Below, piece after piece: positions 1 to 9,469 of a DNA stretch of 64,000 bases. Both the position numbers and the translations under genes were made by a program. Source of the DNA: Firmicutes bacterium TM09-10 (lineage in GTDB: Bacteria > Bacillota > Clostridia > Lachnospirales > Lachnospiraceae); assembly GCA_003481005.1 (NCBI GenBank), contig QUKC01000007.1, forward strand, positions 83,579-147,578, given 5' to 3'. The stretch's first letter is position 1, and the number at the start of each line of letters is the position of its first letter. Under the pieces are notes generated by a model that had not been told where the DNA came from, ran no database searches, and was given only the letters and a program-made list of their open reading frames with translations.

Positions 1-120
1 ATTAACGTAAAAAAGACAGGAATGAAAGCTGCAGCAGTTCTGGCGTTTATGGTGGGCTTGAATTCTCTGAGGAAAGTCAGGAAGAACAGAAAGGGCATAA
101 AGAAAAGTGAAAAAGTTTGA
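1..120 (+). CDS. 3' end of an unidentified protein (partial)
   Basis: An open frame enters from the left edge and stops with TGA at 118-120, giving about 39 residues. They contain a short hydrophobic stretch (AAAVLAFMVGL) followed by a strongly basic tail (RKVRKNRKGIKK). The stop overlaps the GTG start of the next gene by 14 bases, so the two are probably translationally coupled in the same polysaccharide operon. A single C-terminal membrane segment with a basic cytoplasmic tail is plausible. There is too little sequence to name a family. Confidence 0.5.
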   Translation: MNVKKTGMKAAAVLAFMVGLNSLRKVRKNRKGIKKSEKV

Positions 121-1933
121 GATTTTGCGATATCTGAAACGTTTCAGTATGCTGATTTTTTTGCTGACGATGGCAGGGGCGGCAATGATTTACCTGTATG
201 CGCAGGGAAAGCAGCAATATACAGCATCTGTTGTTTTGAAGTACACAAATGACGGCGTAAAGGACGGCTATGCCCCGGACGGTTCTGAGCTGGATGTGAA
301 TGAAATCTATTCCTCTACCGTAATTGCACAGGCGATGGATTCCCTTGGAGCATCCGGAAGACTGACGACAGTACGATCGAACTGCAGCGTTACACCGATT
401 ATTTCAGAGGAACAGGAGAAGATTAACGATGCACTGATCGAAAAGGGAGAAGAAGTCACCTATTTTCCGGATACTTATAAGGTGAGTCTGGTAGTGGATG
501 GAAAGCTGGGCGGCAGTTATGCACGCAATATGCTGGATGCGATCATGCAGAGCTACTGTACCTATTATACGGAAAAATATGTGGAGCAGAAGCTGTCCCT
601 GAATCCGTCCAGGAATCTTCTGGATAACGGTTATGATTATTATGAATGTGTCCGTATCCTCGAAAACGATACCAACGATATGCATGATTTCCTGCTGGCA
701 AAGCGGGAAAGCTACCCGAACTTCAGATCCTCCCAGACAGGCTATACGTACAAAGATCTCTGTGCGATTTATTCTGAACTGAAAAAATATGAGATCCCGA
801 AGCTGTATGCATATGTTCTGGATGGACCGCAGATACGGGATGGTAAGATCCTGCAGGAATTTATTGCAAACAGCATTGCGGATTCCCAGAACAGTGAAGC
901 GGTTGGAGCACAGCAGCGCAGCGAGATCGAAAGGCTGATCGCTTCCTATGTGGAAAAGAATGCCGGAATTCTGAAGAGCTATTTTACAGAGGGCGGAGAT
1001 AATGTTTCGTCTAATTATATTCTGGGAACCATCGAGGATGCAGGAGCCGGTGAAAAGGCGATCACAACCTACGATAACCTGATCCTTGAGCTGGTCGGAA
1101 TTGATAAGACCATCGCGGCAGACAAGATCGACCGTCAGTTTTTGGAAGAGACCCTGACGGCCTTTCAGAACGTGTCCTTTGGCGGAACAGAGGAAGAGCA
1201 TGCAAAAATGGAGCAGATGATCAATGATTATGAGAACGAGCTCCAGGAATATTACGAAATCGTCAATACCAGCAGTAAGGAATTGAATCTGTATATCAGT
1301 GCGGATTATCTGAAAATGGTCAGCTCTGTCCGCGTAGCGCCTTCGATCAATATCAAGCTCTATATTATGCTCGCGCTGGTATTGTTTTTCGTGATCGGCT
1401 GCTGCGGAGCAGTCCTTTTGGGACGATTGTCGGATATCGTGGACTATCTGCTCTATATTGACAAAAAAACCGGTATGCCAAACCGGGAAAAGTTAAATAT
1501 TTATATTGGAGAAATGGCGGGAAAGGTTCTGCCGGAAGCTTTCACCTGCTTTACTTTGAATCTGGATAATCTGTCCGAACTGACAAAGCGGTTCGGATAT
1601 ACCGTAGGCGATGGCGTGTTAAAGGATTTCGCCGGACTGGTACAGCTGATGGGAGATACGGAAGGCATGAGAGGATATAATGGAGTTGGCCGCTTTGTTG
1701 TATTTTTTGAAGAGTGCAGCAGCAAAAAGGCAGCAGCCATGATCCGGATCCTGGACAATCAGGTAGAGGAATATAACAGCTTAAATCCGGAATATCCGAT
1801 CCGTTATACTGCCGCGTGGGCCACAACAGAAGAAACAGATACGTATGAAATCCGGGAGCTGCTGCGTCTTTCACAGAAAAAATGGAAGCAGATGGAGAAA
1901 GAAAAAAAGGATAAGGCGGAGGAGGAAACGTGA
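107..1933 (+). CDS. Wzz-like membrane protein fused to a degenerate GGDEF domain
   Basis: 608 residues from a GTG start. A membrane segment near residues 14-33 is followed by a long extracytoplasmic, helix-rich region and a second membrane segment near 416-438. This is the topology of chain-length determinant (Wzz) proteins. Beyond it, residues about 450-590 align by motif with a GGDEF domain: DKKTGMPNREKL corresponds to the DxLTGLPNR motif, and FGYTVGDGVL to the GHxxGDxxL motif. The signature GGDEF is replaced by GVGRF near residue 525 and no RxxD inhibitory site is visible, so diguanylate cyclase activity is unlikely. The gene sits at the head of a Wzx/Wzy-type cluster and overlaps the following acyltransferase by 4 bases. 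The likely role is control of polymer length or export, with the cytoplasmic domain as a binding or interaction module. The Wzz assignment rests on topology and context. Confidence 0.7.
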   Translation: MKKFEILRYLKRFSMLIFLLTMAGAAMIYLYAQGKQQYTASVVLKYTNDGVKDGYAPDGSELDVNEIYSSTVIAQAMDSLGASGRLTTVRSNCSVTPIISEEQEKINDALIEKGEEVTYFPDTYKVSLVVDGKLGGSYARNMLDAIMQSYCTYYTEKYVEQKLSLNPSRNLLDNGYDYYECVRILENDTNDMHDFLLAKRESYPNFRSSQTGYTYKDLCAIYSELKKYEIPKLYAYVLDGPQIRDGKILQEFIANSIADSQNSEAVGAQQRSEIERLIASYVEKNAGILKSYFTEGGDNVSSNYILGTIEDAGAGEKAITTYDNLILELVGIDKTIAADKIDRQFLEETLTAFQNVSFGGTEEEHAKMEQMINDYENELQEYYEIVNTSSKELNLYISADYLKMVSSVRVAPSINIKLYIMLALVLFFVIGCCGAVLLGRLSDIVDYLLYIDKKTGMPNREKLNIYIGEMAGKVLPEAFTCFTLNLDNLSELTKRFGYTVGDGVLKDFAGLVQLMGDTEGMRGYNGVGRFVVFFEECSSKKAAAMIRILDNQVEEYNSLNPEYPIRYTAAWATTEETDTYEIRELLRLSQKKWKQMEKEKKDKAEEET

Positions 1934-2985
1934 AGGATAGACGTTTTCATTATGTTGATGCAGCCAGGGGTATTGCGGTGCTCCTGGTTATCTATGGTCA
2001 TACCTTTCGGGAGAGCATGCGGGCAGCCTATGCGTGGTGCGATTTTTCCTATGTGCTGGTGTATCGGTTCCATGTCTCGTTGCTGTTTCTGCTCTCCGGT
2101 TTGGGGTACGCCCTGACGCTTGAAAAAAATAAAACCCTGACGGAGTGGCGTTATTTGGGAAAAAAAGCAAAAGCTCTTTTGTTGCCGTGGTTTTCCTATT
2201 CCGTCCTGATTTATGTGATGTTTGTCGCTGCGCAGCTTTTTGCACCGTGCAGGGCGCTTTTGGAAAATACTGCCTATCAGAAAATTCCCCCGGCAAAATA
2301 CCTGGCTGCGATGCTGAAAAATGAAAATCCTTACAGCTTTCATCTTTGGTATCTGCAGACCCTGTTTTTATTTACAGCAGTCACTTTTTTGAAGGATAAG
2401 TTTCTTTCAGAGAAGTATGCCAGAAGGGCAGCAATACTTCTGATTCTGTCACTGCCGGCATTTTATACGTTGTTTTGCAGGGATTGGGTATGGGTTTTCA
2501 AGGGATTTTTCCAGAAATATCTCTTTTTCCTGCTCGGGACGCTGCTTGTACGGGAAAAGGTGGAAAAGAAGGCTGGAATTCTGGCAGCAGTGGGAGCGTG
2601 CAGTTTCGCAGCGCTGGTGCTGGAAATTTGCTTTTTGCCGGTAGAGATTTATGACAATCCTTATATAGATCTAGGGATGTCCTATGTGGATAATGCGATT
2701 ACGGTCGGCATCTGCCTGGGAATTTTGGCGGTATGTATTCTGTGGAACCGGTACCTGGGACGCCTTGCGCAGTTTGGCAGAAATACGATGCGGTACTATC
2801 TGTATCATCAGCCGTTTTGCTGTGCCCTGCTGGGGATGCTTCTGTATGAGAAGCTGCATTTTTCTGCTGTGGCAACGGTTGCAGCCTGTATGGTAAGTGC
2901 GATTGCACTGCCCTGGCTGTTCGGAAAGCTGATCAGGCTTTGTCGACTGGATGACATTTTCAAGAAAATCGGTCTTCCGGCGTAA
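1930..2985 (+). CDS. Acyltransferase 3 family membrane protein
   Basis: 351 residues, GTG start overlapping the upstream stop (GTGA). The N-terminus FHYVDAARGIAVLLVIYGHTF and the later SFHLWYLQTLFLF segment are typical of acyltransferase-3 (OafA/WecH-like) proteins, which have about ten membrane segments and a conserved early histidine (YGH here). Members transfer acetyl, succinyl or similar groups to sugars during envelope polysaccharide synthesis. Its position between the Wzz-like protein and the flippase argues that it modifies the repeat unit of this locus. The acyl donor and acceptor cannot be read from the sequence. A second, unrelated-looking member of the same family is encoded at 10622-11728 on the other strand. 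Confidence 0.85.
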   Translation: MKDRRFHYVDAARGIAVLLVIYGHTFRESMRAAYAWCDFSYVLVYRFHVSLLFLLSGLGYALTLEKNKTLTEWRYLGKKAKALLLPWFSYSVLIYVMFVAAQLFAPCRALLENTAYQKIPPAKYLAAMLKNENPYSFHLWYLQTLFLFTAVTFLKDKFLSEKYARRAAILLILSLPAFYTLFCRDWVWVFKGFFQKYLFFLLGTLLVREKVEKKAGILAAVGACSFAALVLEICFLPVEIYDNPYIDLGMSYVDNAITVGICLGILAVCILWNRYLGRLAQFGRNTMRYYLYHQPFCCALLGMLLYEKLHFSAVATVAACMVSAIALPWLFGKLIRLCRLDDIFKKIGLPA

Positions 2986-3020
2986 CAGACAGGAAAGAGG
3001 AAAGGAAAACGATTGGTGCG

Positions 3021-4565
3021 ATGAGCGGAGCGGAAACAACGACAAGCAGTGAAAAAAATAAACGGGTAATCCTGAATATTATAACGGCAATTGGATATCA
3101 GGTTGTCATTGCGGTGTTTGGTCTGGTACTTCCCAGACTGTATCTGGTTAATTTTGGCTCAGAGGTAAATGGACTCAACAGCACCATAAAAAATATTTTT
3201 GCATATCTGTCCCTTCTGGAGGCGGGGGTTGGACTCTCGGCACAGTATTCCCTGTATGGACCTGTAGCAAAGGGCGATACCGGGAGCATCAATGGGATTT
3301 TGTCTGCAACACGCAGGTTTTATCTGAAGACGAGCGTGGCATATACTGCGATTACAGTTGGATTTGCGCTGTTATATCCGCTGATTATAAAAACGGAGCT
3401 GGATTATTTTACGGTCTGCTGCATCATCCTGCTGTATGGTGTGCCTGGAATCGTACTGTTTTCGCTGCGGGGAAAGTACAATGCATTTCTTGAGGTAGAG
3501 GGAAAGAAATATGTCGTGACATCCCTGGCGATGGTCACAATGGTCATTTCCAATCTGTTAAAGCTGATTTTTCTGATGATTTCTGACAATCTGCTTCTGA
3601 TCCAGGCCACCTACTGTGTACCTTCGATCGTTCAGGTTGTTTTTATCATCTTTTATGTGCGGAAGCATTATCGGTGGATCGACTGGAAGGCAGAGCCGGA
3701 TCACAGTGCTCTGGCCCAGAAAAACTCTGTTCTGATCCATCAGATTTCTTCCTGTTTATTTTCCAATACGGATACGGTTATTATTTCTTTTATGTGCGGA
3801 ATGAATTATGCCAGCGTATATGCGGTATTTTCGCTGTTTTTTGCAAATTTCCAACAGCTGATTACGGCATTTTCCAATGGAGTGACGTTTCGGTTCGGAC
3901 AGTTGTATCATAGCAGCCGAGAGCAGTTTGAACGGGCGTTTGAATGGTATGAATCCCTGTATTATATGTTTGTGTTCTGGGTCTATACGGTGATTACGGC
4001 ATTTTTGATGCCCATCATCCGTCTGTATACCAGCGGAATAGCGGATGCGTCGATCTATGACAGCAAGAAGATACTGCTTTTGTTTGCGGCATGGTCGATC
4101 CTGTCCTGTGTGGAAATGCCGCTGATCCAGCTGCAATCCATCGCCGGAAAATTTGATGACACGAAAGGACAGGCTGTCCGGGAAATGGTCATCAATATCC
4201 TGGTCTCATTGATCTTGACCTGGCGGATCGGAATTGCAGGCTGTCTGATAGGAACCCTGGCTGCACTTACCTATCGGACCATAGCGCTTTCCCGGTACAT
4301 GTTCGGTAATGTCCGTCCGGGAAATGCAAAACGGAGCATAAAAAAGGTCGCAGTCAATGCGGCAGTTGCAGCAGTCGTGTTATGGATACTCGGGCTGGAC
4401 GGCTGCAGGGCGGTCAATTACTTTTATGTTGCGGGAATTGCAGTATTAAATTCCCTGTGGATTGCGGCACTCTATCTCCTGGTGAATGTTTTAACAAATT
4501 TAGAGGAATCTAAAGACCTGTGGAAAGAATGGAACAGGTGGCTGAAAATGCGATCCAAGAGGTGA
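3021..4565 (+). CDS. Polysaccharide flippase, Wzx/MATE-like
   Basis: 514 residues with about 12-14 predicted membrane segments. The N-terminal region (ITAIGYQVVIAVFGLVLPRLYLVNFGSEVNGLNS) resembles the oligosaccharide flippase/polysaccharide transport family, where a YLVNFGSEVNGL-type loop is common in Firmicute members. It would move undecaprenyl-linked repeat units across the membrane before polymerisation. A gap of about 35 bases from the previous gene and 16 bases to the next supports one operon. The initiation site is uncertain: the purine-rich stretch before it is more distant than usual and no better in-frame ATG was seen. Confidence 0.85.
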   Translation: MSGAETTTSSEKNKRVILNIITAIGYQVVIAVFGLVLPRLYLVNFGSEVNGLNSTIKNIFAYLSLLEAGVGLSAQYSLYGPVAKGDTGSINGILSATRRFYLKTSVAYTAITVGFALLYPLIIKTELDYFTVCCIILLYGVPGIVLFSLRGKYNAFLEVEGKKYVVTSLAMVTMVISNLLKLIFLMISDNLLLIQATYCVPSIVQVVFIIFYVRKHYRWIDWKAEPDHSALAQKNSVLIHQISSCLFSNTDTVIISFMCGMNYASVYAVFSLFFANFQQLITAFSNGVTFRFGQLYHSSREQFERAFEWYESLYYMFVFWVYTVITAFLMPIIRLYTSGIADASIYDSKKILLLFAAWSILSCVEMPLIQLQSIAGKFDDTKGQAVREMVINILVSLILTWRIGIAGCLIGTLAALTYRTIALSRYMFGNVRPGNAKRSIKKVAVNAAVAAVVLWILGLDGCRAVNYFYVAGIAVLNSLWIAALYLLVNVLTNLEESKDLWKEWNRWLKMRSKR

Positions 4566-4587
4566 CAGACTGATAAGGAGTTTGCGG

Positions 4588-5970
4588 TTGCGTACTTTAT
4601 CTGAAATTATCGTAAAAAAAGACTACACAGCGAAGCAAAAGCCACGCCCCTTTTTGGATCAGAACAATCCAGTTATCCAGAAAGGGCTGCGGCTCTGCTT
4701 TATTTTTCTGTTGACAGCCGCAGGTCTGGGAGAATGGAAAACGTTAAACACTATGCTTGGCGGTCTGCCGAAGGCGATCACAGCCGGTATCATTTGTATG
4801 ACTATAGCATATGCGATCATTTTTCCGGATCTGAAACGCTTCAAACAGCTGAAAGGACCTACGCTGTTTTACATGTCCCTGATCACAGCTCTGCTTTTGT
4901 GGTCCATGGTGATCTGGATTTTGAATTTTATGAATCTCTCCTCCATGATTCGGGGCTGTTCCAAAGTGATCTTCCAGAGCATTGCAATTTTGACGGCTGT
5001 TTCCGGTGTGTACCTGTTTGGGTCAGAAGCAGTGGATCTGTTTGCAGTCTCCATGTGCCTGGCAAACGGTGCGATCATGGTATTGGAGATTCCATCCTTT
5101 GGTATTGCAGCGAGTATACAGTCCCTGATCACCTGTCTGGTGACCTTCGGCGAAGCAGAGGGCTACGCAAGAAATCTGGAGATCCATGATATTACCTTTG
5201 TTTTCGGACAGCTGGTGCTCTATTATGTGGTGTTTGCACCGAAAGATACACGCAGGGAAAGAAAAAAGCGCTGGCGGATGATCTTACTGTGTACCTTTTT
5301 CTTTCTGGTCGGAATGAAGCGGATCGCCATTCCGGCAGTCGTTCTTTTCGTTGTGTATTCGTTTTTTTTGAAAAATAAAAAGTTTTTAAAGCCCTTTCTG
5401 ATCCTACAGGGTCTTTTGTGGGTTGCGTTCTTTTTCCTGTATATTTACGGGGTTCGGACGGGAGAAGTGTCAAAGATTATGAATATGGTCGGAATCGACA
5501 TGATGGGGCGTGATTATTTGTGGCAGCTTGTCGGAGAGCATTATGATTTTTCCATCGGCTATATGGGACACGGTTTTGAATATGTGGATTCGATCGTTGC
5601 AGGCTGGTACAGCTCCGGCCTGATCAACCATCCCTATCCATTTCACAATGATATTTTGAAAGTATTTGTGGAAATGGGTTTCCTGGGCTTTGTATTGTGG
5701 TCCGGCATCCAGTATGTGATAGGTCCGATTTTCTGGACGAAGTATGCGGATAACAACACGGCGCTTTTGTATATGGCGGATCTTGGATATATGACGATCA
5801 CTTATCTGACGGATAATACGGCATTTTATTTCTGGAGCACGATGGCGTTGCGGATTATTGTACTTTCTTATGCTGAAAAACGGCATCAGCCGCCCAAGAA
5901 GGAGATCTGGAAGCCCAAAAGCAGGGCGGAAATGCAGGAACAGATCCGAAGCATGATGCAGGAGGGATAA
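4588..5970 (+). CDS. O-antigen/capsule polymerase-like membrane protein (Wzy-like)
   Basis: About 460 residues. The TTG at 4588 is preferred because AAGGAG (4575-4580) lies seven bases upstream. The in-frame TTG at 4582 would leave only one base. The protein is highly hydrophobic with roughly ten or more membrane segments. The central-to-late soluble loop contains a GHGFEYVDSI and HNDILKVFVEMGFLGFVLW pattern, like the O-antigen ligase/polymerase family, where a periplasmic loop with His and Asn/Asp precedes a 'E.G..G...' helix. It would polymerise flipped repeat units. Polymerases diverge strongly, so topology and the flippase neighbour carry most of the assignment. Confidence 0.75.
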   Translation: MRTLSEIIVKKDYTAKQKPRPFLDQNNPVIQKGLRLCFIFLLTAAGLGEWKTLNTMLGGLPKAITAGIICMTIAYAIIFPDLKRFKQLKGPTLFYMSLITALLLWSMVIWILNFMNLSSMIRGCSKVIFQSIAILTAVSGVYLFGSEAVDLFAVSMCLANGAIMVLEIPSFGIAASIQSLITCLVTFGEAEGYARNLEIHDITFVFGQLVLYYVVFAPKDTRRERKKRWRMILLCTFFFLVGMKRIAIPAVVLFVVYSFFLKNKKFLKPFLILQGLLWVAFFFLYIYGVRTGEVSKIMNMVGIDMMGRDYLWQLVGEHYDFSIGYMGHGFEYVDSIVAGWYSSGLINHPYPFHNDILKVFVEMGFLGFVLWSGIQYVIGPIFWTKYADNNTALLYMADLGYMTITYLTDNTAFYFWSTMALRIIVLSYAEKRHQPPKKEIWKPKSRAEMQEQIRSMMQEG

Positions 5971-5988
5971 AGAGGAGGAGAAAACCAA

Positions 5989-7005
5989 ATGAAGACACCA
6001 GGGATTTCCTTTGTGATTCCGGTTTACAATATGGAGCGTTATCTGCCCCGGGTCATCCAATGTCTGAAAGCGCAGACAATGCCCGGGTTCGAGGCGATTT
6101 TCGTCAATGACGGTTCCAGGGACAACAGCCTTGCGATCTGTAAGAGGGCTGTCTCAGAGGATCCGCGGTTTCGGGTCATCGATCAGCCCAACAAAGGTGT
6201 GGCAAAGGCGCGGAATGCAGCGCTGGATGCAGCACGGGGCGAATATGTCTGTTTTCTGGACCCGGACGACTGGGTGGAGCCTGACATGGCGCAGGTGTTA
6301 TATGAGGCTGCAAAAAAGGAAAACGCAGATATCGTGATGTTTGGAATTTACAATGATTATTACGATAAGAACGGCAACTGTGTGAAGACGTTGATCGATG
6401 GTCCTGCGCTTTGCGGCGTATATCGGGGAAAACCGTTTCAAGAGCATTTTGATGTGCTGGCATCCTACTATCTGGTTGCCACGAAAATGCTGCGCAGGGC
6501 GTGTATTGAGGCAGCCCATCTGAGATTTCCGGAGCGGACACTCGGGGAGGATGGTCTGTTTTATGTAGCGTTTATGCGGCAGAATCCGTCCTGCCTGGTA
6601 GCGATCCAAAAGCCGCTGTATCATTACACGTTTGCGCGCAACGCGTCACTTTCCAACTCCTGGCATCCGGAGCGGCTGCAGGACAATTTTTATTTAAGCG
6701 ATGCGGTCTGGAGCGTGGTAGAGGACTGGGGGCTGCAGGACAGCGAAATGCATCGGAAGAAAGCCTGTTACTGTACGGTGCGCGATTTGCAGCTCGGCAT
6801 TAAAAATGTCTGCAGCGGTCCTTTGTCTGCCAAAGAGCGGACAGCCTGGCTGCAAAAAACGGTGAAGCTGCCGCGGGTGGAAAACGCAATAAAAAATACT
6901 GCAGTAAAGAGCTTTCACAGCAGAAATGACCGGATTAAGCTGCTTTTATTAAAGCTCCATCAGTATAGGACGGTGATCTGGCTTTCCAGTCAGAGACACC
7001 GTTGA
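5989..7005 (+). CDS. Family 2 glycosyltransferase
   Basis: 338 residues. GISFVIPVYNMERYLPRVIQCLKAQT opens a classic GT2 (GT-A fold) domain, followed by VNDGSRDNS (nucleotide-sugar binding) and the FLDPDDWVEPD motif holding the metal-binding acidic residues. The region around residue 180 (LGEDGLFYVAFM) supplies the expected catalytic acidic residue in an ED motif. A strong AGAGGAGGAG site lies about eight bases before the ATG. It would transfer one sugar to the lipid-linked repeat unit at the cytoplasmic face. Donor and linkage cannot be inferred. Confidence 0.88.
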   Translation: MKTPGISFVIPVYNMERYLPRVIQCLKAQTMPGFEAIFVNDGSRDNSLAICKRAVSEDPRFRVIDQPNKGVAKARNAALDAARGEYVCFLDPDDWVEPDMAQVLYEAAKKENADIVMFGIYNDYYDKNGNCVKTLIDGPALCGVYRGKPFQEHFDVLASYYLVATKMLRRACIEAAHLRFPERTLGEDGLFYVAFMRQNPSCLVAIQKPLYHYTFARNASLSNSWHPERLQDNFYLSDAVWSVVEDWGLQDSEMHRKKACYCTVRDLQLGIKNVCSGPLSAKERTAWLQKTVKLPRVENAIKNTAVKSFHSRNDRIKLLLLKLHQYRTVIWLSSQRHR

Positions 7006-7036
7006 CAGGCAAACCGGAAAAAGGATGAGAGGAAAC

Positions 7037-8260
7037 ATGAGAAAAGTTGTAAGAGCGCTGTGTTATCTGAAGGAACTATGCCTGATGGCCTTTTTTAAGC
7101 TGTTCGGTGTAGTCTGCAGGTGCTGCAGTGCCAAATATCGGGAGCTGTGGCTGGTATGTGAGCGCGGAAACGATGCGCGGGATAACGGTTACTGGTTTTA
7201 CCGGTATTTAAAAGAAAAGCATCCGGAAATCAATGCGCGTTATGTGATCGAGACAGACAGTGCTGACCGGGCGAAAATCGAGGCGTTGGGAGGAATGGTT
7301 CCGAGAGGGAGCTTTTCTCATTATCTGGCGTATTATTGCGCGGATTTTCTGATCGGTACCCATGTACAGCCCTGTGCGCCGGATCTGATTTTATTTTATC
7401 ATCTTGCAGGAAAAGGAATCCGGGCGAGGGGAAAACAGGTTTTTTTGCAGCATGGCATCATTAAGGATGAAATGGAATGGCTGCACCGTAAAAATATGTA
7501 TATGGATCTGTTTATCTGCGGAGCGAAGCCGGAATATGAATACATCCGCGATACGTTCGGATATCCGGAACACGTGCCGCAGTATGTGGGGCTGGCGCGG
7601 TTTGATAATTTGATCCGGGCAGAGGGCAAAGAGAAGATGATTCTTGTTATGCCGACCTGGCGCGGTTCCCATTATCCGACCGGGGAGGCGTTTCGAAAAA
7701 CAGCGTACTATGAGCATTTCCAGTCTTTGTTATGCTGTAAGGAACTGGAACAGCTTTTGGAACAGCAGGATTATCGGCTCGTTTTTTATCCTCATATTGA
7801 AATGCAGAAGGACAGCCGGAGGTTTGAATCGGGCTCGGACCGGATCACAATCGTGTCGAAGGAGACCCATGATGTGCAGAAACTTCTGATGGACTGTGCA
7901 CTCCTGGTGACGGATTATTCCAGTGTCTTTTTTGATGTGGCGTTTTTGCGCAAGCCTGTTGTGTATTATCAGTTTGACGAAGAAGAGTTTCATAAATATC
8001 ATTACCAGAAGGGGTATTTCGATTTCCGAAGGGACGGGTTTGGACCGGTATGTACGACACAGGAAGCGCTGCTGGAGGCCCTGACGGAAAGCTTTGAAAA
8101 CGGCATGGAGATGCAGACAGAATATGCGCAGCGTACAGAGCGGTTTTTCCCGCTGCATGACGGAAATAACTGCCGGCGGACGTTTGAAGCGATTGTAAGG
8201 CTGAAGGAAAGGAATAAAAAACATGCTGCGGAATCAGAGAGCTTATCAGTTAATTTATGA
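7037..8260 (+). CDS. CDP-glycerol glycerophosphotransferase family protein
   Basis: 407 residues. The ATG at 7037 is preferred over 7025, because GAGAGG just upstream of 7037 is properly spaced while the purines before 7025 are adjacent to the codon. Hallmarks of the TagB/TagF family are visible: VFLQHGIIKDE (His about 139), a second His in VFYPHIE (about 253), LVTDYSSVFFDVAFLRKPVVYY, and the acidic FDEEEF stretch. Enzymes of this family transfer glycerol-phosphate (sometimes ribitol- or sugar-phosphate) from a CDP-activated donor to a glycan or growing teichoic acid. Its presence suggests that the polymer of this locus carries glycerol-phosphate. No tagD-like CDP-glycerol synthase is in the window. 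The next gene starts 38 bases inside its 3' end. Confidence 0.87.
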   Translation: MRKVVRALCYLKELCLMAFFKLFGVVCRCCSAKYRELWLVCERGNDARDNGYWFYRYLKEKHPEINARYVIETDSADRAKIEALGGMVPRGSFSHYLAYYCADFLIGTHVQPCAPDLILFYHLAGKGIRARGKQVFLQHGIIKDEMEWLHRKNMYMDLFICGAKPEYEYIRDTFGYPEHVPQYVGLARFDNLIRAEGKEKMILVMPTWRGSHYPTGEAFRKTAYYEHFQSLLCCKELEQLLEQQDYRLVFYPHIEMQKDSRRFESGSDRITIVSKETHDVQKLLMDCALLVTDYSSVFFDVAFLRKPVVYYQFDEEEFHKYHYQKGYFDFRRDGFGPVCTTQEALLEALTESFENGMEMQTEYAQRTERFFPLHDGNNCRRTFEAIVRLKERNKKHAAESESLSVNL

Positions 8261-9440
8261 CTGGACGAAAAACCGCTGCGCCGCTGCAGTCGGCGCGTGG
8301 GGCGGAAGAATGGTCGGACGGGCCGCTGTCGGTCTGCTTGGATGCTTAAAAAAAGAACGAATGAGCGAGGATGCGCTTTTGCAGGCGGCAGAGATGGCGA
8401 AAAAATGCTATCTCAGACCGGCAGCAGATACAGATGGCTGGCAGGCACTGCAGCCCTTTGGGCAGACGGAAGTCCTTGTTTCCGTCATCGTTCCGGTGCA
8501 TAACGGGGAGAAGGATTTAAAGCAGTGTCTGAACAGCATTCTGGCGCAGGAGTGCGGCAGTACAGTGGAAATTATTGCAGTCAACGACAATTCTACAGAC
8601 AGCAGTAGCGATATCCTGGAGGAATATGCAAACTGGGGAGAAGTCAGAATGGTTGAGCTGACAAAAGAAACCGGTGGAAGTGCAGCGAAGGCACGCAATG
8701 CCGGGATTTTGCAGGCAAAAGGAGAATATCTTCTGTTTGTGGACTGTGACGATGTGCTGCTGCCGGGAGCGATTTCGGCGCTTTTGCAGAAAGCGCAGCA
8801 GACCGGTGCGGATATCGTGCAGGGCGGCTGGCAGTATCTGGATGGAGACGGGGAATTTGGGGCGGCACAGCGGTTTGCAGAACATATTTATGAAAAACGC
8901 ACGGCATATGACTGTCTGGATTTGCCGGGGACTCCGTGGGCGAAGCTGTATCGTCGGCGCCTGTTTGATGAGATCCGGTTTCCGGCAGGATATACCTGCT
9001 TTGAGGATGCGGTCATCCATTTTCTGATTTTTCCGGCAACGGAAAAGATCGCTTCCATTTCGCAGGTGGTCTATGCATGGCGAAGAAATGCAAACGGAAT
9101 TACGTTTACCTCCCAGGGAACAAAAAAGGCGGTGCAGGCATACTGGATCGTGGAAGAGCTGTTGGAGCAGCACAGAAGGATCCGGCAGCCATGGGACGAG
9201 CTGTTTTATCGAAATCTGACGCTGCAGCTGTCGAATTACTGTTATGTGTGTGTGGCCGGGCTTACGGAAGAAGAAAAACAGGGCGTATTTGCCTGTTGTT
9301 GTCTGCTTTACCAAAAAAATGCGGGAGATTATGAAGCAAAACATGCGCCGTTTGCAGTCCGGACAGCGCACCGGGCGCTGATGACCTCAGAGTATGGACT
9401 GTGGAAGCTGCAGGGAAAGTGGTTTCCGTTGATTGCATAA
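8223..9440 (+). CDS. Family 2 glycosyltransferase
   Basis: 405 residues, overlapping the preceding gene by 38 bases and preceded by an AAGGAAAGG site. About 80 N-terminal residues without recognised motif come first. The GT2 domain then starts with VSVIVPVHNGEKDLKQCLNS, followed by AVNDNSTDSS and the VDCDDVLLPGA metal-binding motif. TCFEDAVIHF provides the catalytic ED. The pattern AKARNAGILQAKGEYLLF is typical of repeat-unit glycosyltransferases. Acceptor and donor are unknown. Close packing with its neighbours places it in the same polysaccharide operon. Confidence 0.86.
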   Translation: MLRNQRAYQLIYDWTKNRCAAAVGAWGGRMVGRAAVGLLGCLKKERMSEDALLQAAEMAKKCYLRPAADTDGWQALQPFGQTEVLVSVIVPVHNGEKDLKQCLNSILAQECGSTVEIIAVNDNSTDSSSDILEEYANWGEVRMVELTKETGGSAAKARNAGILQAKGEYLLFVDCDDVLLPGAISALLQKAQQTGADIVQGGWQYLDGDGEFGAAQRFAEHIYEKRTAYDCLDLPGTPWAKLYRRRLFDEIRFPAGYTCFEDAVIHFLIFPATEKIASISQVVYAWRRNANGITFTSQGTKKAVQAYWIVEELLEQHRRIRQPWDELFYRNLTLQLSNYCYVCVAGLTEEEKQGVFACCCLLYQKNAGDYEAKHAPFAVRTAHRALMTSEYGLWKLQGKWFPLIA

Positions 9441-9469
9441 TAAGTAGGGACGGAAAGGACAAAAAAAGG

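Noticed and set aside
404..1201. 265-codon minus-strand frame inside the Wzz-like gene
   Set aside because: Shadow of the coding strand; no RBS, and the plus-strand protein has clear topology and a degenerate GGDEF domain.
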